Part shown: in pieces, positions 26,101-35,053 of the stretch
How positions within the stretch are numbered: position 1 is the first letter of the stretch
Layout of the letters: every line of letters starts with the position of its first letter
Origin: Lunatimonas salinarum
Lineage (GTDB): Bacteria > Bacteroidota > Bacteroidia > Cytophagales > Cyclobacteriaceae
Length of the DNA stretch: 64,000 nucleotides
Assembly: GCF_017811155.1 (NCBI RefSeq)
Contig: NZ_JACVCV010000002.1
Span: 62,001-126,000, forward strand
Direction: 5' to 3'
The notes under the pieces: model-generated
What the model saw: the letters and a program-made list of their open reading frames with translations, nothing else
What the model was told of the DNA's origin: nothing
Databases searched by the model: none
Made by a program: the position numbers and the translations under genes

Positions 26101-28923
26101 CTATTTCAAGATAAAATACGCATATCCCTTTTTTGGGATAGAAACTTCCAGACTGATATGGTAATTGCGACTTACCTCCATCCTCTCGGTTTGTCCCCAT
26201 TGGTCCTCTACCAGCACGGTATCGTCTAGACCGGTGTAATAAACCGGCACCTGAACAGTCCGTCGGATATCCTCATCCAGCGGATTGTAAAGCATCAGTA
26301 ATCCCTTTTCCTGCCCGGAGGGATTTACGTGTAGAATCCCGTCCCAGTCCCGTCCATCGGGTCGGCGGAGGTGGATAATATCGGCATCCAGCACTTCCCG
26401 GTGTTTTTTGTAAAAACCAACCCAATGCTCCACCATCTCTTTGGTTTCCGGCGCGTCGTACAGCTGCGGCCCACGGTAGGTGGCCTGCACCCCTGCCCCA
26501 AAGAGATTGGCCATGCGCTGCCCGTAATGCGGCAAATGCTCCCTCAATGGTTCTATAGTGGCGGCTTCCCCCCCTCCATGGTATTCCACCAAAGGCACGA
26601 ACATCCAACCCATACTGGGGGTTTTGGTCCAAGTACCGTCAAAGATATTCTGCCGTTCGATGATTTCCTGCTGCTCCCTTGGCAGGGACCAATTTGTCTC
26701 CCGGTATCCCATGGCCGTCTTGTTGCTGCCGGCCAAGAAATAATAATCGGGAATATTGAGATAAATGCCTTCCGAACGACTCCACTGGTAAAAATCAGCA
26801 ATGCGGCTGTACTGATTCCATTGGGAGTCGGCCAATCCCCGGTGCCCCGGATGGTGCTCCGCCGCGCAGACGTCCCCCGGATAGGAACCATCGTGTTCGA
26901 ACACATCCATACCGGTTTTTTGGTAAAGATTGTACAGCTTGCCAAAATAAGCGTGCCCCCATTCACTTTCCAGACAGGGGGAGTTCCCAAATCGAGGAGT
27001 CATTCCTTCCGGCATCACCACATCATGCCCACCTCCGATGCGGCGGCTCGCCAACAACGAATAACCTCCCAAGGCCACTCCTTTGCTATGGGCATAATCC
27101 ACCAGGCTTTTGATTCGGTGGATGTTTTCCTCGCTGTCATCTTCGGCATTAAACCCACTTCCAAAGGTCATGATGACCATCTCGAAGCCCACTTCGGCAC
27201 TTTGGTCGATGGCCTTCTTGACCGCCTCGGTTTCGGCACTCCGCACATGCATCAGTATCGGGTTTTCAGTTACCCACGGAGCCATGGCCCGCATCATTCT
27301 CCGGTGTTCCAATCCTTTTCTCTCCCGTTCCCACGAATCGTGAAAAAGCTCCCAGACGCGATATGAAGCAAATGTCCCTCCGGGCAATATTTCCTGCTCG
27401 GGGCCGTATTTCGGCGCAACCTCCAAAAGAACTGGTGTGGTGCGCTCATAATTCACCTGTGTCAGGTACAGCGGATCGGTCTTCCAAGCAATACTGGAGC
27501 GAAAGATGTTTTCGGCCGTCATGCCTCCAAAGTTATAGTCTGTCTCTACGGTGATATTGGGATAAAGCCATTTTTCCGTCGGGTCCACATGACTTTCCGG
27601 CTCGGTTACAGCGAGAATTTCACTTTTGAAGGTGTTTAGCGTAATCGCTTTTCCGGAATGGTTCTTTACTGTGATCCACTTGCCAATCACCGGCAGACCG
27701 TCATAAAGTTCATAGTGAATATTTACGGTAATTTCTTTCAAATAGCGGTATGCCTCCAACGGCGAATCGTTGCCCTTGGTCTCCCCGAGCATGTAAAACG
27801 CCTCTATCCTGCTTCGCTCCGATTGGCCTTTGGCGGTAGGATGATCACTGTTTTTGCCGGTTGGATCCATCTTTCCTACCCGCACAGATACGGGAGACTG
27901 CGCATATGCGACCTCTCCTGCCGGTGTCCACACGTTGTTATCGTAAGACCAGAAAGCCAGCAGCTTGTTGTCGCGCAATTCCATCCGTAGCCATACCGAA
28001 ACTCCCGGTGACAAACCCTTTACAACCAACTCTTTCTCTCCATCAAAGAATCCAATCGCCTTATCTCCCGGACGAAGATTAAGCTTCACTACCCGATCGG
28101 AAAAAACGAGTCCAATACCTGGCCCCCAAGAGCTGCTCTTATCCGTGCCCGGATTGATGCGAGCGATGAAAACCGACGCTTGCGGCAACACCGATTGCTC
28201 GGCATATACCGCTGTATTTGCCAAGGCCATGATTTCACCCGCTTTTCCTTCGTTGATAAAAGAATTACGTTCATCTGCATCGGATTCAACGCGTTTCCAT
28301 TCGTTGCGCAGGGATTCAAAGGCATCATCCACCAGCCGTTCACGCCCCTCATCAGAGTTCAGACGTTTTCCAAGCTCCTCCAAAGCAGCCTCATCCAGTT
28401 TATACGAAAACACCAGTTCTTTTCCCGGTGCCGGCCAAGGCATGTCTTTGGGCATCCAATCCTTGCGCTTTTTCCACGAAAAGCGCTCTTTGGTTTCGGC
28501 TATGCGATACCCTTGGAGCTTAAAGGATCCGGGACTTGCCTCCATGGATTCCAGCCATTCCGGAAGCAGGTAATTATGAATGGGCTGTCCGACCAAGCCA
28601 CCTACATCGAACAAGATCCCATCAATCTGCACTTCTGCTTCGGGCCGCACCGACCGCAAAAACGATTCTCCGGTCTGCAGGTGATCCACACCGATGGTGG
28701 CCCCGTTCGGAGCAATAGAAAAAGCACGGCTAACCAAGCCGTTGCTTAGAACCAGATGCCCATTCGGTGTCGTGTAAAGTGCCGCCGGTTGGTTGGCCTG
28801 ATACAACAGCCAATCCCGCGAGGCCTTGACCTTCGTAGGTTGGTAAACCGGAAGGGCTTCCTGGGCGAATGAAGCCGAAAGGATGAAAACACTTAGGTAG
28901 ATCAGGATGAGTTTTTGTATCAT
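26101..28923 (-). CDS. large secreted glycoside hydrolase-like protein (alpha-galactosidase clan-like)
   Basis: 940 residues with signal peptide (cleavage near ASFAQE). The N-terminus resembles the beta-supersandwich of GH36-type enzymes (HLVLSNGLVSRAFSIAPNG). An inserted lectin-like or DUF1349-like beta domain spans about 240-370 (LLAFWSYDNNVWTPAGEVAY). The barrel contains KTGMDVFEHDGSYPGDVCA, with an Asp in the usual position of the clan GH-D nucleophile, and YLNIPDYYFLAGSNKTAMGY. A C-terminal beta domain closes it. First gene of the 17-29 kb block. Substrate is unknown; galactoside-like is an inference from the clan. Confidence 0.7.
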   Translation of the reverse strand: MIQKLILIYLSVFILSASFAQEALPVYQPTKVKASRDWLLYQANQPAALYTTPNGHLVLSNGLVSRAFSIAPNGATIGVDHLQTGESFLRSVRPEAEVQIDGILFDVGGLVGQPIHNYLLPEWLESMEASPGSFKLQGYRIAETKERFSWKKRKDWMPKDMPWPAPGKELVFSYKLDEAALEELGKRLNSDEGRERLVDDAFESLRNEWKRVESDADERNSFINEGKAGEIMALANTAVYAEQSVLPQASVFIARINPGTDKSSSWGPGIGLVFSDRVVKLNLRPGDKAIGFFDGEKELVVKGLSPGVSVWLRMELRDNKLLAFWSYDNNVWTPAGEVAYAQSPVSVRVGKMDPTGKNSDHPTAKGQSERSRIEAFYMLGETKGNDSPLEAYRYLKEITVNIHYELYDGLPVIGKWITVKNHSGKAITLNTFKSEILAVTEPESHVDPTEKWLYPNITVETDYNFGGMTAENIFRSSIAWKTDPLYLTQVNYERTTPVLLEVAPKYGPEQEILPGGTFASYRVWELFHDSWERERKGLEHRRMMRAMAPWVTENPILMHVRSAETEAVKKAIDQSAEVGFEMVIMTFGSGFNAEDDSEENIHRIKSLVDYAHSKGVALGGYSLLASRRIGGGHDVVMPEGMTPRFGNSPCLESEWGHAYFGKLYNLYQKTGMDVFEHDGSYPGDVCAAEHHPGHRGLADSQWNQYSRIADFYQWSRSEGIYLNIPDYYFLAGSNKTAMGYRETNWSLPREQQEIIERQNIFDGTWTKTPSMGWMFVPLVEYHGGGEAATIEPLREHLPHYGQRMANLFGAGVQATYRGPQLYDAPETKEMVEHWVGFYKKHREVLDADIIHLRRPDGRDWDGILHVNPSGQEKGLLMLYNPLDEDIRRTVQVPVYYTGLDDTVLVEDQWGQTERMEVSRNYHISLEVSIPKKGYAYFILK

Positions 28924-29488
28924 GGTCGTTGAAAAAAAAGCTTATTGTTTAACAAAAAAACAAAACCCAACCAACTATACCGCAAAGGAGCCCAAGTATT
29001 TTTGACAAACGGCAAAACCCTGCTTCAGCTATTTCGAACTCGGCTTGCTTGGTCTTGAAAAGGAAGGCTAACCAAACAGCCGTCAACTAACTACAGTCCT
29101 TGTGTTTGAATTGTGAATGCTACACGGATACCCTATTTTTAGCCATGGGAGACTAAATGTGTTCAAGCGCAGGAAATCAAGCGTGACGAAACCATCGAAT
29201 TAATGAATTTATAATAGAGAGATTCGATCTGACCGCTTAAGAACAAATTATAAACAGATGAATTATGCGGGATTAGGTGGTTTGATACGGGTATATTATT
29301 GGTAGTTCCGTCCATTTCCAATTGCAAATTGGAAAGGATAGAAAGGTAGACCAAGATGGGGAAAAGAATACGTGCTGACAACACCGAAAAACTGAAAAAA
29401 AGAACCAGAAATACCATTTGCAGGAGTGAACGATACTTAACTGAACATAAAAATCGTTACCTTTATTTGAAAATTTAAACACCATTTG
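28924..29488. other. non-coding gap before the toxin-antitoxin pair
   Basis: No gene recognised. Holds repeat copy A (29121-29290), and should hold the promoters of the divergent 26101-28923 gene and of the antitoxin. Open frames here are short and AT-rich without start signals. Confidence 0.6.
29121..29290. repeat. ~170-bp direct repeat, copy A
   Basis: Aligns almost gap-free with 30185-30355 at roughly 80-85% identity by eye (shared blocks include TACACGGATA, GTGTTCAAG, AAACCATCGAAT, ATGAATTTATAATAG). It lies upstream of the toxin-antitoxin pair in the same orientation as copy B. Confidence 0.85.
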
Positions 29489-29722
29489 ATGGACAACGCG
29501 ATAAAATACAGGATCATATCGGAAATAATCAACAGCAATGATGAACATCTTCTGAATGCAATCAAATCACTTTTAAACATCGAGGAGGAGGTGGATTTTT
29601 GGGAAGAGTTAAGTGCGGAAGACCGAGCGGCCATCGATGAAGGGTTGGAGCAACTAGATAAAGGCCAGTACGTCTCCCATAAATCCGTCCGGGAAGAAAT
29701 CAAAAACCGGTTCAAGTTTTAG
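29489..29722 (+). CDS. antitoxin of a ParE/RelE-type pair
   Basis: 77 residues from the ATG at 29489 (a TTG directly before it is less likely). Mostly helical and acidic (EEEVDFWEELSAEDRAAIDE) with a basic C-terminus, like the antitoxins paired with ParE/RelE toxins in Bacteroidota. The pattern DRAAIDEGLEQLDKGQYVSH is common to that antitoxin group. It ends two bases before the toxin frame. It would neutralise the toxin and repress the operon. A DNA-binding fold is not obvious, so repression is an inference. Confidence 0.8.
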   Translation: MDNAIKYRIISEIINSNDEHLLNAIKSLLNIEEEVDFWEELSAEDRAAIDEGLEQLDKGQYVSHKSVREEIKNRFKF

Positions 29723-29724
29723 GT

Positions 29725-30021
29725 TTGGCATTGACGGTCCGCTATTCGCTTCGTGCCAGGCATGAGGAAATAGAGTTATTGGAATATATTGTTCAGAGGT
29801 TTGGGCTGAAGAAGGCGGAAGAAATCTATATCAGTATTGAAAAGACGCTAGATAGGATATCGAAGACCCCCGAAATGTACCGTATATCCAAAAGAAGGGA
29901 AGGTCTGAGAAAATGCCCTTTCAGTAAACAGACGAGTATTTATTACCGCATCAGGCAAGACCATATTGAGGTTGTAAGCTTTAGACCCAACCGGAAAGAC
30001 CCAAGAAAATTTAAAGCATAA
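29725..30021 (+). CDS. ParE/RelE-superfamily toxin
   Basis: 98 residues. The first possible start is a TTG at 29725 (a second TTG two codons on); there is no ATG before residue 52, so a non-ATG start is required. The pattern RYSLRARHEEIELLEYIVQR, SIEKTLDRISKTPEMY and YYRIRQDHIEVVSFRPNRKD fits the ParE/RelE fold. Such toxins act on DNA gyrase or on ribosome-bound mRNA. Two bases after the antitoxin, so translation is coupled. The weak start may keep toxin below antitoxin. Confidence 0.88.
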   Translation: MALTVRYSLRARHEEIELLEYIVQRFGLKKAEEIYISIEKTLDRISKTPEMYRISKRREGLRKCPFSKQTSIYYRIRQDHIEVVSFRPNRKDPRKFKA

Positions 30022-30184
30022 ACAACCGACCGCACCTTTAACCGCCCAGACCGGGTGTTGAATCGGCTACACCCGACTATTCCTAACCTCCTTTGCAGGA
30101 GTAATCCCATTGATACCATTTGCAATGACCTACTAAAGAACGTCTTAGTAAACATATGTTCGCAATATGGAGATCGGAAATTTC

Positions 30185-30355
30185 TACACGGATAACCTAT
30201 TTTTAGCTATGGGAAACTTTTTGTGTTCAAGAGCAAGAAATCGAGCGTGACAAAACCATCGAATAAATGAATTTATAATAGCGAGATTCCATCTGACCTT
30301 TGAAAAACAAAAAATAAACAGATGAAACTATGCGGGTTTAGGTTGTTTGATAGCC
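30185..30355. repeat. ~170-bp direct repeat, copy B
   Basis: Partner of 29121-29290, 164 bases past the toxin stop. Neither copy holds an open frame conserved along its length. Confidence 0.85.
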
Positions 30356-30404
30356 GTGGATCATTGGAGGATGTAGTTGCAAACTACACTCAGCTGAAGT
30401 CCGT

Positions 30405-30429
30405 TAAATCAGTCCTGTGGACTGATTTA
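30405..30429. terminator. 11-bp perfect hairpin
   Basis: TAAATCAGTCC / GGACTGATTTA with a 3-nt loop. No T-tract follows, so it may be a repeat-element dyad rather than a terminator. Confidence 0.35.
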
Positions 30430-30500
30430 GGCTTGGGCCGGAAAGAAGGGTGGGCAAACTAGACCTAGATAGGGGCATCTGGTTACAAAGATTGATTTAC

Positions 30501-30830
30501 TTAGTTGACTGTTTCGCCCTCACGTTCCAAAAACTGAGCAACCTGCCGTCCTACAAACGCATTTTCGTGCGGTAACAAGCCCTTCAGTGCCTCGTAGAGT
30601 TTAGGTTCCCGAACGTCATGTCTATCATATAATTTTAACTATCGGATTACTTGCTGCCCACTCAGCCCACCGATCATGCCAAAGGAGTGATCCAACGCAG
30701 AGGGGCTAAGTCTACTTACCTCAGACAACCGTTCGATTACCGCCGTCTCCAAATTGGAACCAACCGTTCCGATCAACTTGAAAAGCTCCAGCTGTAGGTT
30801 ATCCGACTCCATCTGCTCTGGGGAAAGTGA
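30501..30830 (-). pseudogene. truncated second copy of the FMN-binding-like gene (C-terminal third)
   Basis: Nearly identical in DNA to 32158-32469 of the intact gene, with only a handful of differences across about 320 bp. The frame has no start codon region of its own: homology ends abruptly at GGGAAAGTGA (30821-30830). At the other end this copy reads through the intact gene's stop (TAG versus GAG) and adds REGETVN before its own TAA at 30501. It encodes only the HEAT-like tail and is presumably not expressed as a functional protein. Confidence 0.85.
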
Positions 30831-31268
30831 GTGGATTTTAATTAAAAAAATGGCAACTAAGAATCGTTAACTAATTCCTTGCGAATTCTATGCTAATTTT
30901 TAAGCCTAATTTTTCGATAATAATCTGAATTTCAGGCCTGTTTCTTAAATTAAAAACCAATGTGACGCTATCTAAATTCCACCAAGACTGATTTTGCCGG
31001 CTATGAAGACAGACAGGTTTCCCAAGCTCCATTAAGTATAGTTTGGACTCAGTATTGGGATAAAAAAAGGCCTTGCCAGCTTCTTCAAAAAAGGCGGGAA
31101 AACGCGGGTTGATTTTTGGTTAGGTCAAAGCTTTTTTAGGTAAAAATTATTTAACTAATGCCCATTGGAAATGACTGGAGTTCTGCCTAGCTTTCGTATA
31201 AATCATACCCGAAATTAATTTTAAAAATCAAGTAACGTTTTCAAAATCCATCAACCTTAAAACACCGT
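30831..31268. other. AT-rich gap with an unrecognised open frame on the minus strand
   Basis: On the minus strand 31119-30871 is open for 82 codons (contains FEEAGKAFFYPNTESKLYLM and ends EKLGLKISIEF) but begins without a clear start codon. No family recognised; its last codons resemble the minus strand at 36.82-36.85 kb. It is probably debris of an older gene. The promoter of the barrel gene at 31269 should also lie here. Confidence 0.4.
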
Positions 31269-31850
31269 ATGAAAAAAGCATTTCTTGCTTTGTGCTTTGC
31301 CTTATTATTCAGTGCAACACAAGTATTCCCACAAAGCGCTGAGAAACCAATTACCGCTAAATTTTTAATTGATGCGGGTTTTGATTGGGGTGGTGATGAA
31401 ATCCTTCAAGTATTCTTCACCAATGGCAATGATCAAACCATGCGTGCGGGCCAAGGAATCAACTTAGGAGTTGGCGGAGAATTTCAATTTGCCAACGTAA
31501 AGCAGTTGATGGTTCGCTCCGCCATCAGTTTAAAGTGGTCACCCACCGCAGCCGATGATGCAAACATTATGTTTTTGAGGTTTCCTGTTCACTTGACGCC
31601 CTTTTGGAAAATCAATGAGGACTTCCGGTTTGGGGTTGGCATTACTACCCATTTAAGCCCTAAATTAAGGGGAGATGAATTTTTTCCAGATGTATCTTAC
31701 ACAAGTTCGACCAACGCACGATTCGAGTTTGGATATAAATGGTTTGCCTTGACTTATACACCCATGAACTATACGGATCGGCAAGGTGAAGTTTTCTCCG
31801 GGAATTCAGTCGGGGTTTCTTTTTCGGGTACACTACCTAGTAGAAAATAG
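31269..31850 (+). CDS. outer-membrane beta-barrel protein, small
   Basis: 193 residues with a clear signal peptide (cleavage near VFPQSA). The mature part alternates hydrophobic residues in strands (GINLGVGGEFQFANV, LMVRSAISLKWSP, FRFGVGITTHLSP, FEFGYKWFALTYTPM, SVGVSFSG), as in eight-stranded outer-membrane barrels of the OmpW/PorT-like kind. It is isolated, between gene debris and a bidirectional terminator. Function unknown. Confidence 0.7.
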   Translation: MKKAFLALCFALLFSATQVFPQSAEKPITAKFLIDAGFDWGGDEILQVFFTNGNDQTMRAGQGINLGVGGEFQFANVKQLMVRSAISLKWSPTAADDANIMFLRFPVHLTPFWKINEDFRFGVGITTHLSPKLRGDEFFPDVSYTSSTNARFEFGYKWFALTYTPMNYTDRQGEVFSGNSVGVSFSGTLPSRK

Positions 31851-32157
31851 CCTCCGTCACAGGAAACTTAATTTAGAAGGCTTCCTAGGCGTGTGATTTG
31901 GACCAAGGGAGAAAAGGAACCGGAGTATTCGCCCAAAGGAACTTCGCAGGGATGTCGTTATCCGTAGGAGACCGGTTTGGCTAAACGAATAAAGGCCCTC
32001 CAAGAGTACTTGGAAGGCCCTTTGGTTAGGTCTGGGAGGGAATGTCTAAATGGATACCCTGAAATAGATAGGATGGTGTCTACTTACTCCTAAATGGACG
32101 CTATGCACGCATTGCAGTTTTTGTCAGGTTACCTACTTTTCCAACGGTTGTCTTTTC
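31851..32157. other. gap between convergent genes
   Basis: Holds the terminator at 31991-32023. A ~40-bp stretch beginning at 31870 (AATTTAGAAGGCTTCC) resembles 37116 onward. No gene seen. Confidence 0.5.
31991..32023. terminator. bidirectional terminator
   Basis: AAAGGCCCTCCAAG / CTTGGAAGGCCCTTT with loop AGTA and one mismatch, 140 bases after the barrel gene and 134 bases after the convergent FMN-binding-like gene. Confidence 0.7.
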
Positions 32158-33234
32158 CTAACGTTCTAGAAAATGAGCAACCTGTCGTCCTACAAACGCA
32201 TTTTCGTGCGGTAACAAACCCTTCAGTGCCTCATAGAGTTTGGGTTCCCGAACGTCATGTCTATCATATAGTTTTAACAATCGGATTACTTGCTGCCCAC
32301 TCAGCCCACCGATCATGCCAAAGGAGTGATCCAACGCAGAGGGGCTAAGTCTACTTACCTCAGACAACCGTTCGATTACCGCCGTCTCCAAATTGGAACC
32401 AACCGTTCCGATCAACTTGAAAAGCTCCAGCTGTAGGTTATCCGACTCCATCTGCTCCGGGGAAAGTGACCTAAGCAACAGGTATCCCTGAAAGTAGTCG
32501 CCCTCGCGAAGCAGGCGGACGACAGCAGCTAACGCTTCATGGTCCATCTTTTGGAGCAATGCCACCCGTTCGGCAGCCCAGGTTTGGTCACTTGGATCGG
32601 GGCTTTCCAGGATCTTTGAAAAGAGATGGGAATCCAGGCTTGCTTCGGTCAAGGCGCTGACCTGCTCCCGGGTTTCGCCATGAACAATGTTCCAAAGCTT
32701 GTGCGTGGTGTAGGCGGCCCCCTCCACCACGTATTGCAGCACCTCCTTGGAAGTAGCCCCGGAAACCCCGTCCACCTCATCCGATCCGGTGTCAGGTATT
32801 TTCACCAGTTCTTCAAAGGAATAGTTTCCCAAAGGCAGAAAAGGATCCGCTAAGAGAGCGTGGAGCTGCTCGTACTCCGCATCGGTGAAGGGTTCGTGGT
32901 CGTATTTGCTAAGGTACTCCCCATCCAGCAGCTCGAAGCCAAGGTACCTCCCGGTAATGTTCCAATAGACCACGATTTTCAGGGGCCTGCACTTGTTGTC
33001 AAAGCAGATGCCCGTATGGAGGTCCATGGAGTAGTTTAAGGGAGTAACGCCGGACAAGTCTTTTCCTCGGATTTCCTGTCTGCTCAACGAATCGTTGATG
33101 GCTACGGATACGGCCACCGTACCCTCCTCCTGGGTAAGGGTGGCGGGCCGAAAATAGCGGATATTCTCCCCGCTGATCCCTGCGAGGAGTATAATTGTCA
33201 ATAGGGCAAAAAAACCGTTGATCCAGCTGATCAT
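32158..33234 (-). CDS. FMN-binding-domain-like membrane-anchored protein with HEAT-like tail
   Basis: 358 residues with an N-terminal signal or anchor (4-20). The middle has VDGVSGATSKEVL (154-166). SGAT[S/T] is the site where FMN is attached to Thr in NqrC/RnfG-type and related FMN-binding domains. Residues about 200-358 are helical repeats resembling HEAT repeats (EALAAVVRLLREGDYFQGYL, LFKLIGTVGSNLETAVIERL). Ten bases downstream of the FAD oxidoreductase in the same operon, so it may pass electrons to or from it. Its stop (TAG) may be recent, since the partial copy at 30.5 kb reads five codons further. Confidence 0.7.
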   Translation of the reverse strand: MISWINGFFALLTIILLAGISGENIRYFRPATLTQEEGTVAVSVAINDSLSRQEIRGKDLSGVTPLNYSMDLHTGICFDNKCRPLKIVVYWNITGRYLGFELLDGEYLSKYDHEPFTDAEYEQLHALLADPFLPLGNYSFEELVKIPDTGSDEVDGVSGATSKEVLQYVVEGAAYTTHKLWNIVHGETREQVSALTEASLDSHLFSKILESPDPSDQTWAAERVALLQKMDHEALAAVVRLLREGDYFQGYLLLRSLSPEQMESDNLQLELFKLIGTVGSNLETAVIERLSEVSRLSPSALDHSFGMIGGLSGQQVIRLLKLYDRHDVREPKLYEALKGLLPHENAFVGRQVAHFLER

Positions 33235-33244
33235 GTATTATACG

Positions 33245-34630
33245 TTAAGCCAGGGCTTGGGGAACAATCCCACCATGCTCCTTTATCATCGCTTTCAGCT
33301 CGGCCAGCGGTACGTTGGCCGGTGTGACCCGGTGTCTGATGGCCAGCACGGCGGCCGCAGCGGCAGCCTGCCCCATGCCCATGCAGGATGCCTGCACCCG
33401 CAAGGCCGAATTGGAAAGCCTATCGCTACTTAGGCAACGCCCGGCCACCAGGAAATTTTGGCTGCCCTTTGGGATCAGCGCACGCAACGGGATGGTTGCT
33501 ACCACGTCCTCTTTCAGAAACTCCTGGTAGATGGACTGTCCGTTGCGATGTAGGTCAATCGGATAAAAGGAATAGGAAATCGAATCTTCAAACACCCTTC
33601 CGGTGACATAATCCTCGTGGGTGACCTGGTACAGTCCGTCTATACGATACGTCTCCCGGACGGCGGTTTCGGGTTGCGCCGTCACCAGCTTCAGCTTCTC
33701 GCATCCCGGAAAGGTCCGAAGTTTCCTGATCAATTTGAGCAGCTCGGCACGCCCCTCCAAATTTGCCTTGGTATGGAGTTCCGCCGAGGAGGAATCGGCA
33801 CCATGCACATAGACGTAGTTATAGGGCACGGTAGGCGGAAAGTTGTTTACCGAAGACTCCACCTTCACCTCCTCGTTTATCAGCATGTTTTGCCGAAGCC
33901 GGCTATGGTACTCTTGGGGTATCTTGGACAGGTCCAGGGAATCGAAATCGTATCCTCCCAACCGGAAGATAAAAGATCCGGGCTGCACGTCCTCCTCTCT
34001 CAGAAGTTTGAATCCTGCAATGGAGGCGGCTGCCGCATTACCCGAACAATCGATGAGCTGATCGCAGGTGATCTCATTTACCACCCCTTTGCCCATGGTT
34101 GTTACGGTCCATCGCCCATTGTGAAATTTGACCTCCGTTGGACTTTCGTAGTAGTGGATGGACACGCCCGCTTCCACACATTTTTCCTCTGCCAGCATGG
34201 CGTAGAGGGCACCGTTTACCGACACCTGATGCCTCCAGTGGCGGATGCTGGTGTTATTGGGAACGATGGAGAAATTGGGCAGGATATCGTCGTTCAGGCG
34301 TACGGCTTCCAGAACGAGTTCCCAACCAATGCCCCCAATGACCTGTTTGCCCCAGGCGTGAAAAATACCAGGAAAACAGACCCCCCCGGTGGTCGTGGTA
34401 CCTCCCAGTTGGCTGCCGCTTTCGATCAGGGTGGTTTTCATGCCTTCCCTGCCTGCCTGAATGGCCGCAACGACTCCGGCAGTGCCCCCGCCTATCACCA
34501 CTACCTGGGTATCGATTTTCCGGCGTTGGACTTGGTAGGGTTTATGGTATACTTCCCCTTTTGCCAGGCTTGGCGCGGCCATCCCAACGGAAATCGCACC
34601 CATCTTGGCCAATACGTCTCTTCGATTCAT
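33245..34630 (-). CDS. FAD-dependent oxidoreductase (FAD_oxidored type), exported
   Basis: 461 residues. The N-terminus MNRRDVLAKMGAISVGMAAP is a Tat-like signal. The FAD-binding Rossmann motif is VVVIGGGTAGVVAAIQAG (43-60) with Glu70 for ribose, followed by SQLGGTTTTGGVCFPGIFHA, typical of the FAD_oxidored (PF12831) group. The C-terminal ALRVQASCMGMGQAAAAAA completes the flavin site. Substrate unknown; members in Bacteroidota often sit with glycan enzymes. Upstream gene of a two-gene operon with the FMN-binding-like protein. Confidence 0.88.
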   Translation of the reverse strand: MNRRDVLAKMGAISVGMAAPSLAKGEVYHKPYQVQRRKIDTQVVVIGGGTAGVVAAIQAGREGMKTTLIESGSQLGGTTTTGGVCFPGIFHAWGKQVIGGIGWELVLEAVRLNDDILPNFSIVPNNTSIRHWRHQVSVNGALYAMLAEEKCVEAGVSIHYYESPTEVKFHNGRWTVTTMGKGVVNEITCDQLIDCSGNAAAASIAGFKLLREEDVQPGSFIFRLGGYDFDSLDLSKIPQEYHSRLRQNMLINEEVKVESSVNNFPPTVPYNYVYVHGADSSSAELHTKANLEGRAELLKLIRKLRTFPGCEKLKLVTAQPETAVRETYRIDGLYQVTHEDYVTGRVFEDSISYSFYPIDLHRNGQSIYQEFLKEDVVATIPLRALIPKGSQNFLVAGRCLSSDRLSNSALRVQASCMGMGQAAAAAAVLAIRHRVTPANVPLAELKAMIKEHGGIVPQALA

Positions 34631-35053
34631 GTTTTTATAAATGTATTTTGGTGGTCAAAACCTGTACCCTACCGAAAGTCGGTATCACTGCTAGCTAAAT
34701 TTTATGGGTCTTGGATATCTAGTGGATTTTCTTTTCTTAAATCTAAGCGAGTTGGGCTATTTTGCAAATCATAAGCAAGTTAAAAAAAAATCACTACTCA
34801 GGGTAGAAACCTTTACTTAGGATTTGTGAGCCACCATCAGTTACCATTTTCGACTATTCAGCCATCAAAACATCGAAAAGACAATTTTGTGCTGTCACTT
34901 CTTCCGAGGTACCTTCGACAGAAAGATCCAACGCATTTCCGCTTTTTCACGATGAGAAAATCACGCCTATAAAAGGAATTGGCTTCCTCAAAGGCAAATC
35001 GCATCCCTTTCCCAAGATCATCCCGTTTTTGAATCCTCAACTGATTACTGACT
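34631..35053. other. gap between arsS and the FAD oxidoreductase operon
   Basis: No gene that I can support. An 81-codon minus-strand frame overlaps the arsS end out of phase and has no family resemblance. The promoter for the FAD oxidoreductase should be at its low-coordinate end; no clear terminator for arsS was seen. Confidence 0.5.

Larger units (their letters stand above)
30022..30500. other. non-coding gap after the toxin gene
   Basis: Contains repeat copy B, a small dyad GTAGTTgcaAACTAC near 30373-30387 and the 11-bp hairpin at 30405. No gene recognised. Confidence 0.6.
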
